Shown: positions 38,085 through 46,815 of the stretch, in pieces | Layout: every line of letters starts with the position of its first letter | How positions within the stretch are numbered: the stretch's first letter is position 1 | NCBI GenBank assembly: GCA_903860975.1 | Contig: CAIOSI010000019.1 | Span: forward strand, 1 to 64,000 | Source: an uncultured Alphaproteobacteria bacterium | GTDB taxonomy: Bacteria; Pseudomonadota; Alphaproteobacteria; Caulobacterales; Caulobacteraceae | Length of the DNA stretch: 64,000 nucleotides | Reading direction: 5' to 3' | Made by a program: the position numbers and the translations under genes | The notes under the pieces: generated by a model | Database searches by the model: none | Told to the model about the DNA's origin: nothing | The model's input: only the letters and a program-made list of their open reading frames with translations

Positions 38085-38852
38085 ATGCCCCTGCTCGGGG
38101 CGGATGAATGCAACGTCGCGATTGCGACTAATCCAGGCGCCGATTCACCGTTTTTGCTGTTGGGCGACCACGCTGGCAGGGAGATTCCCCAAGCGCTGGG
38201 CGATCTTGGGCTTTCTGAAGTTGAGCAGCTGCGACATATCGCCTGGGACATCGGAGTGGCCGGCCTCGGAGCCCTTCTTTCCGCGGCGCTTGGCGCAACC
38301 TTCATCCAACAGCGCTTTTCCCGCCTAGTGATCGACTGCAATCGCGACCCAGCGCGTCCAGACGCCATCCCAGTCCTGAGCGACGGGACAGAGGTCGCAG
38401 GCAACCGCGGGCTTTCGAACGCCCAGCGCCAGGCTCGCTTCATCCAGATCGCCCAGCCTTACCACGCCGCCATTGCCGCTGAACTCGATGTGCGCGTCGG
38501 CCGCGAACTGCCCACGACCTTGATCTCCCTGCACTCCTTCACGCCGCGGATGAACGGAATCGATCGGCGATGCCGCTTCGGAGTCCTCCACGCCGAGGAC
38601 AGCCCTTATTCCTTCGCGATCCTGGCGCGCCTGCGAGGCGAGCTCGCCGAGGGTTTGGTGGGAGATAACGAACCCTACCGAATGGACGAGATCGATTTCA
38701 CAATTCCCCACCATGCCGGCGGCCGTGGCCTGGACTATCTAGAGCTGGAGATACGCCAAGACCTGATCACCGACGCCGCGGGCCAGGCTGAGATCGCCGA
38801 GCGGCTCGCACGCCTGCTGCCTGCGGCCTTGGCCGACACCCGCCCGCTCTAG
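38085..38852 (+). CDS. N-formylglutamate amidohydrolase family protein
   Basis: About 255 residues from ATG 38085; an in-frame TTG at 38049 is a less likely start. GDHAGREIP (about 28-36), LVIDCNRDPARPDA and SLHSFTPRMNG carry the family's metal and catalytic residues. Members hydrolyse N-formylglutamate, the last step of one histidine degradation route, or related N-acyl amino acids. No other hut genes are present, so its role here is probably different. It is divergent from the transglutaminase-like pair. Confidence 0.88.
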   Translation: MPLLGADECNVAIATNPGADSPFLLLGDHAGREIPQALGDLGLSEVEQLRHIAWDIGVAGLGALLSAALGATFIQQRFSRLVIDCNRDPARPDAIPVLSDGTEVAGNRGLSNAQRQARFIQIAQPYHAAIAAELDVRVGRELPTTLISLHSFTPRMNGIDRRCRFGVLHAEDSPYSFAILARLRGELAEGLVGDNEPYRMDEIDFTIPHHAGGRGLDYLELEIRQDLITDAAGQAEIAERLARLLPAALADTRPL

Positions 38853-38897
38853 CCGCGCCGCGCCTGAGCGCGCAGAGTGTCAGCAGGAGGGCCCCAA

Positions 38898-39326
38898 ATG
38901 AGCGAAACTGCCACAGCGCTGACGACACAGACGACGACGGCACCCACAGTCCGTTTTGGCTTCATGAAGTTCGTTGTCCGTGACCTCATCAAGATGCGCA
39001 GCTTCTACGAGCGCGCCCTTGGGCTCGTTGTCGCCCAGACCATCGATTTGCCAGACATCGTCGAGCTGGTGATGCGACGTCCCGGCGAAGAGACCGGCTT
39101 TAGCCTTATCCTTTATTGGAACAAAGACGGCCGCGAAATCGATGTCGGCACAGGCCACGGACCGCTCGGCCTCTACGTCCGCGACGTCGATGTGGCCTTC
39201 GCCCACGCCGTGAAGGAAGGCGCGACGCCACATCGTGAGCCTTGGGATGCGACCGGCATGCGAGTTGCCTTCCTCCTTGATCCTGAAGGACGCGAGCTTG
39301 AGCTGATATCTATGCTTCGCGGCTGA
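38898..39326 (+). CDS. Glyoxalase/VOC-superfamily protein
   Basis: About 142 residues from ATG 38898, chosen for the strong ribosome site AGGAGGG at 38885-38891. The fold begins FGFMKFVVRDLIKMRSFYERALG, the VOC strand-helix pattern, and ends VAFLLDPEGRELELI, which provides the typical metal-ligand Glu. It could be a lyase, isomerase or dioxygenase; the reaction is not predictable. It lies 45 bases after the amidohydrolase gene and 57 before superoxide dismutase. Confidence 0.85.
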   Translation: MSETATALTTQTTTAPTVRFGFMKFVVRDLIKMRSFYERALGLVVAQTIDLPDIVELVMRRPGEETGFSLILYWNKDGREIDVGTGHGPLGLYVRDVDVAFAHAVKEGATPHREPWDATGMRVAFLLDPEGRELELISMLRG

Positions 39327-39382
39327 TCGACGACGCATCAATCGCCGGTTTCTGAGGAACGGGTCCTTCTCCAGACCGTTGG

Positions 39383-40114
39383 ATGGGCAACGAATGGAAG
39401 AGTCCCAACGTGTTCATCCTGCCCAAACTCCCATACGATTTCGCAGCTCTGGAGCCAACGCTCTCGGCTGACACGCTGCATTTCCACCACGATAAGCACC
39501 ATCGCGCCTACGTCGAAAAGACGAACGGGCTCGCCAAAGCCGCACACCTTGACGACCGGCTTTTGGAAGACGTGATCCGTGAGGCTCATCGCGTCGGCGA
39601 CACAAAGCTATTTCACAATGCCGCTCAGGCATGGAACCACGCGTTCTTCTGGCAGTGTATGACGCCGAAAGCCGTAGCACCGTCGGGCACGCTCAGGGCG
39701 GCCATCGACCTGGCGTTTGGGAGCCTGGCTGCCTTCGAGGCGGCTTTCATTACCGAAGGCGTCGATCACTTCGGCTCAGGTTGGGTCTGGCTGGTAACGG
39801 GATCGGAAGGGCTGAAAGTCATCTCAACCCACGATGCTGATGACATGCTGATCAAGGACGGGCTGTTCCCGCTCCTCGTCTGCGACCTTTGGGAGCATGC
39901 CTACTACCTGGACTATAAGAACGACCGGAAGGCGTTCCTTGCCCGTTGGCTGGACAACGTGTGCAACTTCGCCTTCGCCGAGCGCCAACTTGCCGCCTCG
40001 GACGGCCGTCTCACCAAACCGCAGAGCGAAGCCTTCCACTACCCGTCGCCGAGCGGGATGGAGGCGGACGCGCCCGAGCGCCGCGAGGCGCCTAGCCAGG
40101 CCACCTACACCTAG
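39383..40114 (+). CDS. sodB: Iron-type superoxide dismutase
   Basis: A 243-residue enzyme removing superoxide. Metal ligands are His35 (HFHHDKHH), His86 (NHAFFW), Asp168 and His172 (CDLWEHAYY). A Gln in the AAQAWNH stretch suggests iron rather than manganese, though this family is often flexible. There is an unusual ~35-residue C-terminal extension rich in Pro, Glu and Arg, and a short N-terminal one, so the protein is longer than typical (about 195-200). Its 3' end overlaps the convergent btuD gene by 4 bases. Confidence 0.93.
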   Translation: MGNEWKSPNVFILPKLPYDFAALEPTLSADTLHFHHDKHHRAYVEKTNGLAKAAHLDDRLLEDVIREAHRVGDTKLFHNAAQAWNHAFFWQCMTPKAVAPSGTLRAAIDLAFGSLAAFEAAFITEGVDHFGSGWVWLVTGSEGLKVISTHDADDMLIKDGLFPLLVCDLWEHAYYLDYKNDRKAFLARWLDNVCNFAFAERQLAASDGRLTKPQSEAFHYPSPSGMEADAPERREAPSQATYT

Positions 40115-40893
40115 CTCTGGGTGGCGGGCCTGAGGTAGTCGACGAACGCATTTTCGCCGGCACCCTGGATCCTGGCCTCGACCTCAAACACGTGTCGTAG
40201 AAGTTCAGGTGTCAAGGTTTCGCCGATCGGTCCGAAGGCGACAAGCCGGCCGGTGTGAAGCGCCATCAAATGGGTCGCGTAGCGGGCGGCCAGCGTCAGG
40301 TCGTGCAGCGCGGCGACCACCAGCTTACCTTGAGAGGCAAGAGCCTTGAGCCGACCGACAGTGTCCAGAGCATGCCTGGGGTCCAAGCCCGAGGTTGGCT
40401 CATCGGCCAACACGATCTGCGGCTCGCCGATCAAGGCTCGCGCCAGCATAGCGCGGGCCAGTTCCCCGCCAGAAAGAGTTGTCGCCGGTTGGAAACGGTG
40501 GTCGCTCAGGTCGCAGGCGGCGATCGCCTCGGTGAGGCGAGGCTCCCAGCCTCCTGGCAGCTCACCAAATGTGGGCAGATGGGGCGTCAGGCCCAACGCC
40601 ACCAACCGCTCAACGGCGATCGGCCACTCCGCGCGCGGGGTCTGGGGCAGATAGGCGCGCCGTCGAGCCAAATCCCGCCGCTCAAGGCTTGCCAATGGCG
40701 CGCCATCAAGACGCACCTCGCCAGCATCAGCCTTGATCAGTCCAGACAACACAGACAGCAGGGTCGACTTCCCCGACCCGTTTGCCCCCACGAGCGCCAC
40801 GAAGCTGCCGCCCTCCAAAACGAACGAAACGTCGTCAAGGATGGCGCGGCCACTTCGCTTGAGGGCGACGTGCGATGCTGTGAGGCGGCTCAT
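40111..40893 (-). CDS. btuD: Cobalamin ABC transporter ATP-binding protein
   Basis: A 260-residue ATPase of the FecE/BtuD type. Walker A GANGSGKST, signature LSGGELARAMLARAL and Walker B IVLADEPTSGLD are intact. It is the last gene of the riboswitch-controlled operon and overlaps the permease gene by 4 bases. Haem and siderophore ATPases look alike; cobalamin is assigned from the riboswitch. Confidence 0.88.
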   Translation of the reverse strand: MSRLTASHVALKRSGRAILDDVSFVLEGGSFVALVGANGSGKSTLLSVLSGLIKADAGEVRLDGAPLASLERRDLARRRAYLPQTPRAEWPIAVERLVALGLTPHLPTFGELPGGWEPRLTEAIAACDLSDHRFQPATTLSGGELARAMLARALIGEPQIVLADEPTSGLDPRHALDTVGRLKALASQGKLVVAALHDLTLAARYATHLMALHTGRLVAFGPIGETLTPELLRHVFEVEARIQGAGENAFVDYLRPATQS

Positions 40894-41891
40894 GGCGCGG
40901 TCTTCTGCATGCGCACGATCAGCCAGAAAAAGAAGGGCGCGCCCAGAAGGCTGGTGAGCATCCCTAGCTTCAGTTCGGTGTTTGTCGGGATCACCCGGGT
41001 TCCGAGATCAGCCAGAAGCAACACGGCTGCCCCCAAGAACGTGGAGGGCAAAAGGGTCCGGCTTGGCTGATGCCCGACGAACGGGCGTACCAGGTGCGGC
41101 GCCACAAGGCCGATGAAACCAATCGATCCGGTCACGGACGTCGCCGCACCGACAGCCAATCCAACACCCAGCAGCACCAGAATCCGGGTTCGATTGAGAT
41201 GGATACCCAGGCTCAGCGCCTGCGTCTCACCCAGCGCCAAGGCATCGATTGCCTGACCCATCATTGCAAGGATCAGCATGCCGATAGCGATAAACGGCGC
41301 AGCCAGCATGATGTGGTCCCAACTGCGCTCAGACAGCGAACCCAACATCCAGGTGCTCATCTCGTAAGCGGCATAGGGGCTTGGCGCAAAGTTGAGCGCC
41401 ATAGCCAGGAACGAGGCCATCAGGCTTGAGACGGCTGCCCCAGCCAAGATCAGGCTGAGCGTGCTCGTGCGCCCGAAGGCGAACGTCAGCGCACCTGCGA
41501 TCATGGAGCCTGCCAACGCCAAAAGCGGAGTGGCGAGTGGAAAGGCGTGCGCCAGGCCAAAATAGATCGAGATCACAGCGCCCACGGCCGCCCCGTTCGA
41601 AACTCCGAGTAACCCAGGCTCAGCCAGCGGGTTGCGCAGCAGGCCCTGCAGCACGGCGCCGGAAAGCCCCAAGGATGCGCCCACAAGTATCGCTAAAACG
41701 GCTCGTGGCAGGCGCAGCTCCGTCACGACCAGGGCCGCGAGGGTGCTGTGAGACGACGCAAGGCCCGCAATCAGATCGACGGGGCTGACGTAAACGCGGC
41801 CGACGAACAGCGAGGCGGCTGCAAGAGCCAGCAGCACAATCAGGGACAGACCTGGAACCAGATAGCTCGGCGGACGGGATGGGCACTTCAA
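40890..41891 (-). CDS. btuC: Cobalamin ABC transporter permease (FecCD family)
   Basis: A 333-residue inner-membrane permease with about ten hydrophobic segments. ASLGLSGAVLQGLLRNPLAEPGLLGVSNGAAVGA and GSIGFIGLVAPHLVR are the FecCD family blocks. It overlaps both btuD (3' side) and btuF (5' side) by 4 bases. Family members carry B12, haem or siderophores; the upstream cobalamin riboswitch decides for B12. Confidence 0.9.
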   Translation of the reverse strand: MKCPSRPPSYLVPGLSLIVLLALAAASLFVGRVYVSPVDLIAGLASSHSTLAALVVTELRLPRAVLAILVGASLGLSGAVLQGLLRNPLAEPGLLGVSNGAAVGAVISIYFGLAHAFPLATPLLALAGSMIAGALTFAFGRTSTLSLILAGAAVSSLMASFLAMALNFAPSPYAAYEMSTWMLGSLSERSWDHIMLAAPFIAIGMLILAMMGQAIDALALGETQALSLGIHLNRTRILVLLGVGLAVGAATSVTGSIGFIGLVAPHLVRPFVGHQPSRTLLPSTFLGAAVLLLADLGTRVIPTNTELKLGMLTSLLGAPFFFWLIVRMQKTAP

Positions 41892-42760
41892 CGCTTGCGC
41901 CTCCGCTCAGGCAGCGCGTCCAGCGCGCGGCGCAGGTCTCGCGCGGCGTCGGCCGACTGCGGCAAGCCACAGCCATAGGCTGCCTGATTATAGGAAATCC
42001 GGCGTGCGCCATAGATCTTTCGCACCAGACGATGCTGGCCCTCGTCGCTGCGCAGCGACGGCGTGCCAGACGAAACGCCCTCAAAAAGCAGGGCGTCCGG
42101 GTCGGCTTGAAGCAAATCCTCAACGCCGAACGTCGTGTAACGCCGGCCCGGCAAGGCGGCGATGTTTACAGCGCCGGCCGCCTCAATGATCGCATTGGTC
42201 AAGCTCTCCCTGCCTGGCACCGATGAGCCCCCGGTCCAGGCCACAACCCGCGACAGCCGTCGCGGCGGGTTGGCGGCCAGTTCGCCCAGAGTCATGTCGA
42301 TATGCCTGACTAAGACCGCGGCGCGCGCCTGTTCGCCGACGGCCTCCCCAATCTGTTTAATAAAATCTCGAATATCTCTGAAATTATTAGATTCTTGCAC
42401 CTGAACGACCTGGGCTCCGACCCGCTTTGCTAGCGCCGTCGTTATCGGAGTCGAGGCCTGCCCAGCCAAAATCAGATCGGGCTTCTCTTTAAGCACATCC
42501 TCCGCCGTCCCACGGTTGATCGGCACCCCGGTGTCGGCACCGGGAAACAGCTCGGCTGCGCCGTCATGAGCCAGGTAGCTCACGGAGGCAATTCGTGATT
42601 TTGGGACCAACTGCAGCAGCAATAGATCCGCGCACATGTTGATCGACATGATGTGCTGGGGCTTTGCAGCCGGCGTCGAGGACGCCGCGCCAGCTCTGGG
42701 CGAACCCAGCAGTGCTGTGCAGGCAAGGCCAATCGCCGACAAGCGAAGGGCGAACCTCAT
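41888..42760 (-). CDS. btuF: Periplasmic cobalamin-binding protein
   Basis: A 290-residue class III substrate-binding protein with a signal peptide ending near SPRAGAAS. IMSINMCADLLLLQLVP and the DLILAG strand are typical of the BtuF/FhuD group. It hands cobalamin arriving through BtuB to BtuC-BtuD. It starts 3 bases after the btuB stop and overlaps btuC by 4 bases. Confidence 0.87.
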   Translation of the reverse strand: MRFALRLSAIGLACTALLGSPRAGAASSTPAAKPQHIMSINMCADLLLLQLVPKSRIASVSYLAHDGAAELFPGADTGVPINRGTAEDVLKEKPDLILAGQASTPITTALAKRVGAQVVQVQESNNFRDIRDFIKQIGEAVGEQARAAVLVRHIDMTLGELAANPPRRLSRVVAWTGGSSVPGRESLTNAIIEAAGAVNIAALPGRRYTTFGVEDLLQADPDALLFEGVSSGTPSLRSDEGQHRLVRKIYGARRISYNQAAYGCGLPQSADAARDLRRALDALPERRRKR

Positions 42761-42763
42761 TTG

Positions 42764-44758
42764 CTAGTACCTCAGTCTTACGCCGGCGTAGGCCGTTCGG
42801 CCCGGCGTGGCGAAGCTGAATACCTCCTGGTAGCTCTGGTCGAACAGGTTCTCGATCCGACCATAAAACTCAATCTGTGGGTTGAGCCGCCAGGTCGCGT
42901 TGAAATTGACCAGCGTGAACGCCTTAAGGTTCGCCAGGACTGGAACATACGACGGGTCGGTGAAGGCCAGGTCACCTTGTTTGCCGTTGTAGCGGACCGT
43001 CACGGTCGCAGCGTATGGCCGCCCCAACGGTGCCCAGCTGACGTTGAGGCTGGCGATGTCTCGCGCTCGGCGCACAGCTTGGCCATCGAAGTTGGTGAAC
43101 ACGCCGCCGATCAGCACCCTGCGATGCTGCGGCGCGTCGAGATAGGTGTAACCGGCGTCGAGCCGCCATTCGTCGCGGAATTGGGCGCTGGCGAACACCT
43201 CGACGCCACGCTGTGGACTTGAGCCCGCCAGGTTCACAGGCTGGGCCACGCCCGTGGCGAAGCTGGTCGTGATCGCGTTCGTCAGCTGGTCGCTGAAATA
43301 GGTCACCCCCACTTTGGCGTGGCTTGCGAGAACGCCTGCGTCGACACCGGCCTCCCAGCCGGTCGATTTCTCTGGCTGCAGGTTCGCATTGCCGATGAAG
43401 CGACCTGCGAAGAAATCGAATAACTCGCCGAAGCTCGGATTCTTCACGCCTGACCCAGCCGCCGCATGCAGACGCAATCCATCGCTAAACTTGTAGCTGC
43501 CCTCAATCCGATAGGTCGTGTCGTCGGAGAAGCGGCTATTCCAGTCATGGCGCACAGAGGCCCCGAATGACGTGCGATCAGCGACGGTCAAGTCGTACTC
43601 TGCGACTAAGCCATCCGTATCGATTTGTTCCTGACCAAGGAAAGCGCCGAAAGGTGAGACTGTGGTCTGGGAGCGGTTTTGTTCCGCATCAAAGGCCACG
43701 GTCACCCGCTGCTTCACGTGGGCATCGCCGAAGCGATAGGCGCTCTCGAATGATTCGCGGAAGCGCTCGCCATGATCACCTGAGGTCTTGGCGATCGGCT
43801 GGCCTGCGAGCGGCGCGTACGGATCTGCCACATCAAACAGGCTGCGGTGCGTGTCGGCGACCTGGACCGCAAGCGCGTTGGTCCAGCGGCCATCCATTAG
43901 GTCAAGCCGTCCACGCAGAAGCCCATAAAGCGCAGTGTTCACATAGTGGACACCGGGGCTATCCAGGGTTTGACCGAAGGTCTTGCTGGCGCTGTCGAGG
44001 TCGCTGTCGTCCGTGTCGGCGTTGGTGTAGCTGTAGCGTCCCACCGCCGTAATGTAGAGGTTCGGCGCTACAGACCAGATCACCTTGGTCGAGACTCCGG
44101 CGCTGTCTGAACCCACGTCTCGATGGCCGCCCGGCGCAACGCGATAGCCGTTTGTGTGCAGGCCGCTGGCAGACAGCGCAAAATCAAGATCACCATTAAC
44201 GCCTGCCACCCGAGCGCCGCCAGCATAGGTTCCCAAAGAGCCGCCCTCTGCGCGCAGACGCATGCCAGGCGCCTCGCTCCCCGTCAGCGTTATGTAGTTG
44301 ATCACTCCGCCGATCGCGTCCGAGCCATAGAGCGAGGATTGCTGGCCACGCACGACTTCGATCCTGGCGTCGGGGTCGGCGAGCAGTGTGCCAAAGTCGT
44401 ATTCGTCGAAGAATGGATCAGAGGCCTTTATCCCGTCGATCATAACCAGGGTGTGGTTGCCTTCGGCACCGCGGATGCGGACCTGTGTCAGGCCCCCGAC
44501 CGCGCCTATGCGGCTGACCGCAACGCCAGGCACGTCGCGCAGCACGTCAGAGACAATGAGCGTCTGCCGCTGCTGAAGCGCCTGATCATCGACGACCGTA
44601 ACAGAGGCACCAACGAGGTCCGCCGGCGTCAGGTCGCCCGAGCGGGAAGCGGTCACCACCAGAGGATCGACGATCGATGGTCCATCCGCCGCATAGGCTG
44701 AGAGCGGGGTTGCGATGGCAAGCGCCGCAAACCTGGCGCAGAAAAAATCATTAGGCAT
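42764..44758 (-). CDS. btuB: TonB-dependent cobalamin receptor
   Basis: About 664 residues from ATG 44758; upstream codons in frame lie in the riboswitch leader. A signal peptide ends near SAYAAD, and the TonB box region is DPLVVTASR. The plug domain (VSDVLRDVPGVAVSR...VRIRGAEGNHTLVMIDG) precedes a 22-strand barrel ending YAGVRLRY with the C-terminal aromatic outer-membrane signal. The cobalamin riboswitch upstream makes B12 the substrate. Its start region is folded into a hairpin (44759-44818) that could block translation. Confidence 0.93.
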   Translation of the reverse strand: MPNDFFCARFAALAIATPLSAYAADGPSIVDPLVVTASRSGDLTPADLVGASVTVVDDQALQQRQTLIVSDVLRDVPGVAVSRIGAVGGLTQVRIRGAEGNHTLVMIDGIKASDPFFDEYDFGTLLADPDARIEVVRGQQSSLYGSDAIGGVINYITLTGSEAPGMRLRAEGGSLGTYAGGARVAGVNGDLDFALSASGLHTNGYRVAPGGHRDVGSDSAGVSTKVIWSVAPNLYITAVGRYSYTNADTDDSDLDSASKTFGQTLDSPGVHYVNTALYGLLRGRLDLMDGRWTNALAVQVADTHRSLFDVADPYAPLAGQPIAKTSGDHGERFRESFESAYRFGDAHVKQRVTVAFDAEQNRSQTTVSPFGAFLGQEQIDTDGLVAEYDLTVADRTSFGASVRHDWNSRFSDDTTYRIEGSYKFSDGLRLHAAAGSGVKNPSFGELFDFFAGRFIGNANLQPEKSTGWEAGVDAGVLASHAKVGVTYFSDQLTNAITTSFATGVAQPVNLAGSSPQRGVEVFASAQFRDEWRLDAGYTYLDAPQHRRVLIGGVFTNFDGQAVRRARDIASLNVSWAPLGRPYAATVTVRYNGKQGDLAFTDPSYVPVLANLKAFTLVNFNATWRLNPQIEFYGRIENLFDQSYQEVFSFATPGRTAYAGVRLRY

Positions 44759-44818
44759 CAACGCCCCTCCGTTACTTGCGTCCTGAACGACAAGCGGAGA
44801 GCCTCCGTTGGGGCGTTG
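44759..44818 (-). promoter_or_regulatory. Ribosome-site-sequestering hairpin of the btuB leader
   Basis: In the btuB mRNA, CAACGCCCC (44818-44810) is perfectly complementary to GGGGCGTTG (44767-44759), which directly precedes the ATG and contains part of the ribosome site GGAGGGG. AACGGAGG is present twice, once as the real site and once in the loop. The arrangement would hide the ribosome site, as expected for the expression platform of a riboswitch acting on translation. Confidence 0.6.
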
Positions 44819-44965
44819 AACCCCAAAGGCTGACGGCCAGGCGGGCGCAGACGCGGAAAAATGCGCCAACCCGTACCGGTCGAAACGGCTCTCCACCGCT
44901 TCTGCTCGTCGCTCAGACGGAGTTCCGCGCCTCAGATTCCACTGATCCGAAGGCTCGAGCGACAC

Positions 44966-45163
44966 GCACCGACCGGTTTCCTGGCTCGCGGGTCGTCACG
45001 ACATACGCAGACCTTCCCGGGCCTATTCGCCCAGTGGCTGGAGGAGGCCAAAACCTTCCCCAATGCGTATGCGCTCGCCGCTCACAGTTGCAGGGACAGC
45101 CGCAGATCAGGCCCAGAAAACAGCCCTACTGCGTTCCCGATTAAGCCCGAAGGCATCGGTGCG
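44966..45163 (-). promoter_or_regulatory. Cobalamin riboswitch
   Basis: The minus strand carries the conserved cobalamin-aptamer blocks in order: AATCGGGAA (about 45130), GCAACTGTGAGCGGC (45091-45077), the B12 box GCCACTGG (45038-45031), GGGAAGG, and GACCCGCGAGCCAGGAAACC (44994-44975). When adenosylcobalamin binds, the btuB-F-C-D operon downstream is shut off. It acts through the hairpin at the btuB start. Confidence 0.95.
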
Positions 45164-45273
45164 CATTCTACACATCCACAATTACGCGCGGATGATCCAG
45201 GCCCGAACTGGGCCTCGGCGGTGCAGGGTGTGGCGCGGTTGTGGCCGCTTGTCCACGCCCATGGCTTGAAATT

Positions 45274-46182
45274 CTAGGCGACCAGGGCCCTCAGATAATC
45301 GACACTGATCTTCGCCGCTTCGATCCGTGGCCTGTCGAACGGTGCCTCTTGTTCGACGTAAAATTCGCGGACACCGGCCGCGTAGGCCGCAGGCAACAGG
45401 CTCTTCCAGTCGATGATGCCAGACCCGATCTCTGCTGGATCTTGCTTGAAGACGAAGTTCGGCTTGGTGGTGGCCTTTACGTCCTTGACGTGCATTTGGC
45501 GGAAGCGGCCCGGGTGTGCTTTCAAGAATGCGAAGGGGTCCTGGCCAGCCGCGACGACCCACCCCACATCCATCTCGAACTGAACCAGAGCCGGGTCGGT
45601 CCCCTGCAGTAGGATCTCCATTGGCGTGGTCGCGCCGACCGGCGCGAATTCGGCGTTGTGATTGTGGTAGCCCATCGTCAACCCAGCCGCTTTCAGCGTG
45701 ACGGCCGTCTTGTTAAGTAAGTCGACCGTGGCCTGCCAATAGGCCGGCGTCGCCTTGTCGGCGTCCATCGCGCCGACAGGTGCGACGAAGGACGGAAGAA
45801 CGACGTGGCGAATTCCGATCACATGGGCATCGCCGATCAGACGATCGAGGTCCGCAAGACTGGGCTCGGGCCCCCTTGGCCGGCCCTGGACATGGCTGCT
45901 CGGGCAGCCGAGCCCGGCCCTGTCGAAGGCGGCGCGAAGCTCTTTTGGCGTGCGACCGAGGTACCCGGCCATCTCCACAGTGCGGTAGCCCATCTTGGCA
46001 AGCTGACCCAGCTGCCCGTCGAAGTCGGCCTTCAAGTCGGCTCCCAGAGTGTAGAGCTGTATGCCAATCGGCAGGCCCGTACGCCCGAAGAATGGCGTCG
46101 CAGCCGTCGCCAGTCCCGAGACCCCCGTCGCTGCTGCGCCGAGGCAAAGCCCAATGACCCGTCGCCGGGACAAATCGCTCAT
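45274..46182 (-). CDS. Tat-exported sugar phosphate isomerase/epimerase-like protein
   Basis: About 302 residues from ATG 46182 (MSDLSRRRVIGL). A twin-arginine signal with SRRRVIGLCLGAAATG and a cut near ATAATP predicts export in folded form. The mature part is a xylose-isomerase-type TIM barrel (PIGIQLYTLG...MGYRTVEMAGYLG), with GYHNHNAEF and QFEMDVGWV supplying likely metal ligands. Cytoplasmic relatives act on inosose or sugar ketoses. Exported copies are common in Bacteroidetes and alphaproteobacteria and mostly of unknown substrate. It lies just downstream of the btu leader but reads away from it on the same strand. Confidence 0.85.
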   Translation of the reverse strand: MSDLSRRRVIGLCLGAAATGVSGLATAATPFFGRTGLPIGIQLYTLGADLKADFDGQLGQLAKMGYRTVEMAGYLGRTPKELRAAFDRAGLGCPSSHVQGRPRGPEPSLADLDRLIGDAHVIGIRHVVLPSFVAPVGAMDADKATPAYWQATVDLLNKTAVTLKAAGLTMGYHNHNAEFAPVGATTPMEILLQGTDPALVQFEMDVGWVVAAGQDPFAFLKAHPGRFRQMHVKDVKATTKPNFVFKQDPAEIGSGIIDWKSLLPAAYAAGVREFYVEQEAPFDRPRIEAAKISVDYLRALVA

Positions 46183-46440
46183 ATCCAACTCCCTATGCCC
46201 TTTTGACCAACAACCCATAGCCAACGCCAAACCGCAAGACAGCCAGAGCGTCGATATAGGCTGGTTTGCCCGCGGCAGGGGCCTACACGTGCGTCGTCCG
46301 GCATAGGGCGAACTCGCATCTGATCGCGGGCCAAGGTGTCGACAACGTCGGTGACAGGAAATACGTCCTGTTTCATGCGTTGCCCCAACGCACGACCATA
46401 GCCGACCGTTATTTCCTCTACCGATGGCAAGGAGCCCGAC

Positions 46441-46815
46441 ATGAAGACCTCAATCTGGATCGGCGTGCTGAGCATCGCATGTCTGGAGACGACCGCTATG
46501 GCCGCGCCCCCTATGCCTGCCGGCGTGAAGATTGTGGACGGTGCCCTTGCTGACGCCTCTGGCAAGCCTCTTTACACCTGGGACATCGATACGATGGTGG
46601 GCATGTCGCACTGCGAGGGTGACTGCGCTGCGATGTGGCCACCGCTCAAAGCGGCCAAGGGCGCCAAGCCCATTGGCGACTGGGCAACAATCAGCCGTGA
46701 GGACGGCTCCTTGCAGTGGACCTACAAAACCAAGCCGCTCTACACCTACTCCGCCGACACCGTCGGTATCCCTGCGACGGGCGAAAAAATCTCCACCTGG
46801 CACCTCGTCCATTAG
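46441..46815 (+). CDS. Small secreted protein of the PF03640-type repeat family
   Basis: 124 residues with a signal peptide (cut near AMAAPP). It has two YxWD-type segments, PLYTWDIDT and PLYTYSADT, each in the repeat known as Lipoprotein_15, and the intervening CEGDCAAMWPPL motif typical of the family. Function is unknown; some members sit with respiratory or stress genes. A ribosome site AAGGAG lies before ATG 46441. About 258 bases separate it from the divergent Tat-exported protein. Confidence 0.82.
   Translation: MKTSIWIGVLSIACLETTAMAAPPMPAGVKIVDGALADASGKPLYTWDIDTMVGMSHCEGDCAAMWPPLKAAKGAKPIGDWATISREDGSLQWTYKTKPLYTYSADTVGIPATGEKISTWHLVH

Noticed and set aside
46355-46385. ECF-sigma-type promoter (GGAA...GTT) before the small secreted protein
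   Set aside because: Match to the general stress promoter consensus is partial and could be chance.
46179-46565. Minus-strand frame between the Tat-exported and small secreted proteins
   Set aside because: Overlaps the signal peptide of a better-supported gene and has no recognisable domain.
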